Of a DNA stretch of 64,000 nucleotides, positions 60,839 to 64,000 are shown in pieces; within the stretch, counting starts at the first letter, position 1, and each line of letters starts with the position of its first letter. Origin of the DNA: Callipepla californica brunnescens (taxonomy: Eukaryota > Chordata > Aves > Galliformes > Odontophoridae); the NCBI GenBank assembly GCA_023055505.1, contig JALIRH010000004.1, forward strand, positions 31,687,502 through 31,751,501, written 5' to 3'. Both the position numbers and the translations under genes were made by a program. The notes under the pieces were generated by a model. That model searched no databases. It had not been told where the DNA came from and was given only the letters and a program-made list of their open reading frames with translations.

Positions 60839-63800
60839 CTGGGGGGACACAGAAGGGAGGTTAGCGGGACACGGAGCTTCCAGCAGCATGTTTGATATTG
60901 GGACCTGGCTGGGGCAGCACAAGTGTTGTCTCTCTCTCTCTGTTCTGTGGGCAAGCAGTCCTCTGCTCAATAGGAGAAAGGTTCAGTGATACACCCCTCT
61001 GTTCCCACTTTTCTCCCCACAGCAGAACTCTTTTCAAGCAATATTCACTTAAGAAAGACAAAAAAAGTAGGCACTGTGGTCTGCAGAGAGCATGCAGCCT
61101 CCAGCACTGCTCATTGCTGTGGGCAGGAACAGGACCTCAATCCCAAACCATAAAGGGGAAGCAAACAACCACAAGAGAAGAAGCTAGCAGACACTGAGGA
61201 GGAAGATACCAGTGCTCTAATGTAGCCTTCTGGGAGTGGTTTGTATGTACTGTATTTTTCATCTTATCACATTCTGGGGTCTGATTTGAATGGTTCCCTT
61301 TCCTGCCCCCTCCACAGCTTGCCAGCTCTCCTTCCACAGCTGATTTTGGAGTCACCATCCTCAAATTCCTTCACAGCTATGGGGACTTACAGTTCATTAA
61401 CTTCATGCCCAAATCACTCTCCAAGACTGCGTGTGTTCCTAATTACAGCACATCAGCTTCAGTTTGCACTCCGGGAGGAAAGTGCTATTAATTATAAGCT
61501 GGACCCTAACACTTCCCAAGTTAACAGGTGCCAAATTGGGCTTATAACCCAGTTAGTAAGAGCCAAGGAACCAGAGGTCACTCAGGCAGGACAAGGTTGG
61601 ACAGTCTGAGCAAGCACAACTGAGGAGGCATTGAGAATCAGTGTCTTCCTTCAGAGAAGAAAGGAAGGTAAGGGCTGGCTGGCAGGAGATGATGAAACCT
61701 CCCCAGAGAATGCAAAGCAAATATTAACCTTCAATCCCATGGAAACCTTGTGGACAGGGTGCAACATGCAGTCAGCACTTCTGCTCAGGGCTGTTCCCAG
61801 GACTGCCCTGGGTGGCTGCAGAAGGTCTGACATCCCACCACCACCAGGCACACCTGCTGGGGCTCCACAAGCACCTCTCTCCTTACTGGCTCTCTTCTCA
61901 CACTGCACTTATTACCAGGAGATACAAATACATCTGTGGGAAATGCTGTTTTTCTGGGCAACAGAAAGATCTAGAGATCATCTAGAGACTTTCTCTTTGC
62001 TTTGTGACTTCTGAGCTCAAGGGTTGCTCAGAGATGTTTCTCCCCATCCGTGGAATTACAAATACTTTCTGATAAGGTGAAAGCCACTTCTTTCTTTTCT
62101 CTAGTCTTCTGTAATCATCTGCTCCTAGGGCTGGGGCCTTAGAGAAAGCAAAAGCAAGCGTCTCAAAAACTCTTAATAAAAAGGTGAGATTTGGAGCACT
62201 TCTGAAGTATTTTTCAGTAACAGCCTTCATTTGTCCAAAAACATGTAGCAGCTCCTTGGCACATAAGGCCTGTGCACAAGGTCCTTGTAGCAAGGTAAGC
62301 CCACAGAAGACAAGTGTAGTGTGGCTTTGCCAGCCAGGACGGCACAAAGGGACAGCTGCATAGCTCAACCTTCCATCACCTTGCAGACAAGCCAGGTCTG
62401 GGACTCTAGGTCTAGCACAGTAGTGAAGATCTTCACTGTAAGCTCTCTCAGATGTTCCTTCTGCTCAGTCCCATTTAAATATGGGACTGTCCATCCAGTA
62501 AGGCATCCACAGCAAAACCAGGAAGGTGCTGAAGGACTCTTATCACTGGGGTGATTTAATCCACTTGCTTGCAGAAAAGATTTTTTATTGATGCAAAATA
62601 ACACATAATCTCAGCTCTAACCTAAAGTTGACTGCCTTAGAAAACCCAGAAAAAGGACAAGAGATTTGTGTATGCCAACAGTCAGTTAGAGCAATGGCAA
62701 TGCATGAATCACAGAGACTGAAAACAAAATTTCAATGAACTCATTGCCCAACAGCCAGTACTCAACAAAACCTACTGTCACTGCACAGAAGACAGATGAA
62801 AGGAGAGAGCACATGAATGCCATCTCCATTTTGCAGATGCAGAAAAGCCACAGGTGCTACTGCAACCATCAGAGATCACAGCAGAACCAGTAAAATCTCT
62901 GTATATTCATCAGGTATTGTTCATCTGTACAAGGTTAGAAAATGGATGCTTTTATGAAGTCCTTCCCAGCATCCCAATTAAAAATGTTTCCTTTAAACTT
63001 TAAAATATCCATGGCAAAAAAGTTCATTTTGCATCACCAGCCCAGCCAAGACGGCTACCTGGGGAAGCAGTAGAGAACCATGGCACACACTGATGATGAA
63101 GGTGGAGATGGATGAATCAGTGTTGTGAGTCTGAGCAAGAGCATTCCCCCACTCTTCAGCAAGGGGAAGGAATCAGCCTGAGTGGGGAAAGATGAGCTGA
63201 TAGACTTCAGCTTAAATATCTGTGAGATCAATCTCCTTAACCCCATTAGCTTGCTTTCATTTTACCAGCAAATACCAACATCCCCAGGTGAGATATTTCT
63301 CTCTTTTATCCTCCCAGTCACTAGTCTCCAGTTTTTCTCTCTGAAAACTCCCCACTCCTTACTGCACTTTTAAGTCTTAGAAGCTGGAGCAAACCAAAGG
63401 CTGGAGAATTCTGCCTAAGGTTTGAGTTTTTTAGTTCAGTCCTGTAAAGAGGTGCTGCAAGAGGAAAGCCTCCAGAAAAGCGTTGATGGAAAAGGAGCAA
63501 CTCACGGTGCTCAGCAGGTCTCAGCAACTGGATTAAAGTAAGCATTTGGCCCATCCTCCTCCTGCCCCCAGGCTTACACCCACCAGAGCTGAGGTCCTTC
63601 CCACAACCTGAATGCCAACTTCTTCCCCACTTCACCATGCTCAGAGCTTCCCCCGCTGCGTTTCCACCCTGCTGACTTCCCTGATATGCCCCATATCAAA
63701 CCCCTGCTAACTTCCCTGATATGTCCCATACCAAAGAGCATGGGATCAGAAATTACACAACATTACAGCACAGAAATTAACGAGAATGGGCCGTTCAACT

Positions 63801-64000
63801 TGCATTGGCAGCTTAAATACAGCCAAGCATCCCCAGCAGAAAAGCCCATGGAGGGAGGCAGCTAGGAACTCGGTAATGTTTACACACCATCGGTCTCCAT
63901 CCAAGTCCTGACTGAGATTTTGCATCCCCTGTTGGGGTGACACTGTCAGGCCCGATCATGTCGATGGTGTCCTTTTAATTAATCCTCAGGAACAGCAGCA
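60839..64000 (-). other. LTBP2: LTBP2 intron upstream of the EGF1 exon (continues past the window)
   Basis: The upstream LTBP2 exon(s) encoding the signal peptide and N-terminal region should lie on the minus strand to the right. I searched this stretch for the expected Cys-rich sequence just before EGF1 and did not find it. A TC dinucleotide run is at about 60929-60941. Confidence 0.6.
63668..63737. repeat. Tandem duplication, 35-base unit
   Basis: CCTGCTGACTTCCCTGATAT and its continuation are repeated directly as CCTGCTAACTTCCCTGATAT, with three or four substitutions over 35 bases. It lies in the first LTBP2 intron of the window. Confidence 0.8.

Noticed and set aside
60839..64000. LTBP2 signal-peptide exon
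   Set aside because: I looked for a minus-strand Cys-rich segment of the kind that precedes EGF1 and for a signal peptide in a CpG island. Neither is present, so the 5' exon(s) are placed outside the window.

Overview
The window reads as vertebrate, and specifically avian, genomic DNA. Several 3' ends of CR1 LINEs are present, genes are split by GT-AG introns, and promoters sit in CpG-rich islands. Three protein-coding genes are recognisable: ISCA2 (minus strand, about 3.8-4.65 kb), NPC2 (plus strand, about 7.9-10.0 kb) and LTBP2 (minus strand, from about 10.6 kb to beyond the right edge). This is a bird version of the human 14q24.3 neighbourhood. A galliform such as chicken is likely, but the sequence alone does not settle the species.

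Layout. Bases 1-3000 hold no gene I can support, only a CR1 tail and a homopolymer. ISCA2, a mitochondrial iron-sulfur assembly factor, is complete in four coding exons and fires leftwards from a GC-rich promoter with an inverted CCAAT box, an ETS-like site and a YY1-type motif on the start codon. A 3.3-kb spacer follows, then NPC2, the secreted/lysosomal cholesterol-binding protein, complete in four coding exons and reading rightwards. NPC2 and LTBP2 converge tail-to-tail, with poly(A) signals at 10001 and 10644.

The rest is LTBP2, an extracellular-matrix glycoprotein of the fibrillin/LTBP family. I reconstructed 33 coding exons. With the longer option for one ambiguous linker exon they join in one open frame of 1,578 codons including the stop; every junction phase fits. 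In protein order they encode: EGF-like 1; a linker; a basic four-cysteine segment; EGF-like 2; a linker with an RGD; a double-Cys (hybrid-type) eight-cysteine domain; a calcium-binding EGF (cbEGF); a TB domain; a variable linker that includes a 23-nt microexon; a non-calcium EGF; eleven cbEGFs; a TB domain with a two-residue insertion; two EGFs; the last TB domain; a Tyr/Asp/Glu-rich linker; and two C-terminal EGFs. The signal-peptide exon(s) lie beyond base 64000. Large introns (up to 16.9 kb) fill most of the right half.

Most interesting points. (1) The third CCC-type-region TB domain carries the C-E-T-Y-P-C spacing that marks the latent-TGF-beta-binding TB of LTBP1 and LTBP3, and that mammalian LTBP2 lacks as I recall it. 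(2) One cbEGF present in human LTBP2 has no counterpart here. (3) The NPC2/ISCA2 pair is inverted relative to LTBP2 when compared with human. (4) ISCA2 has a GC-AG intron. Comparisons with human proteins and gene order are from memory; no database search was run.
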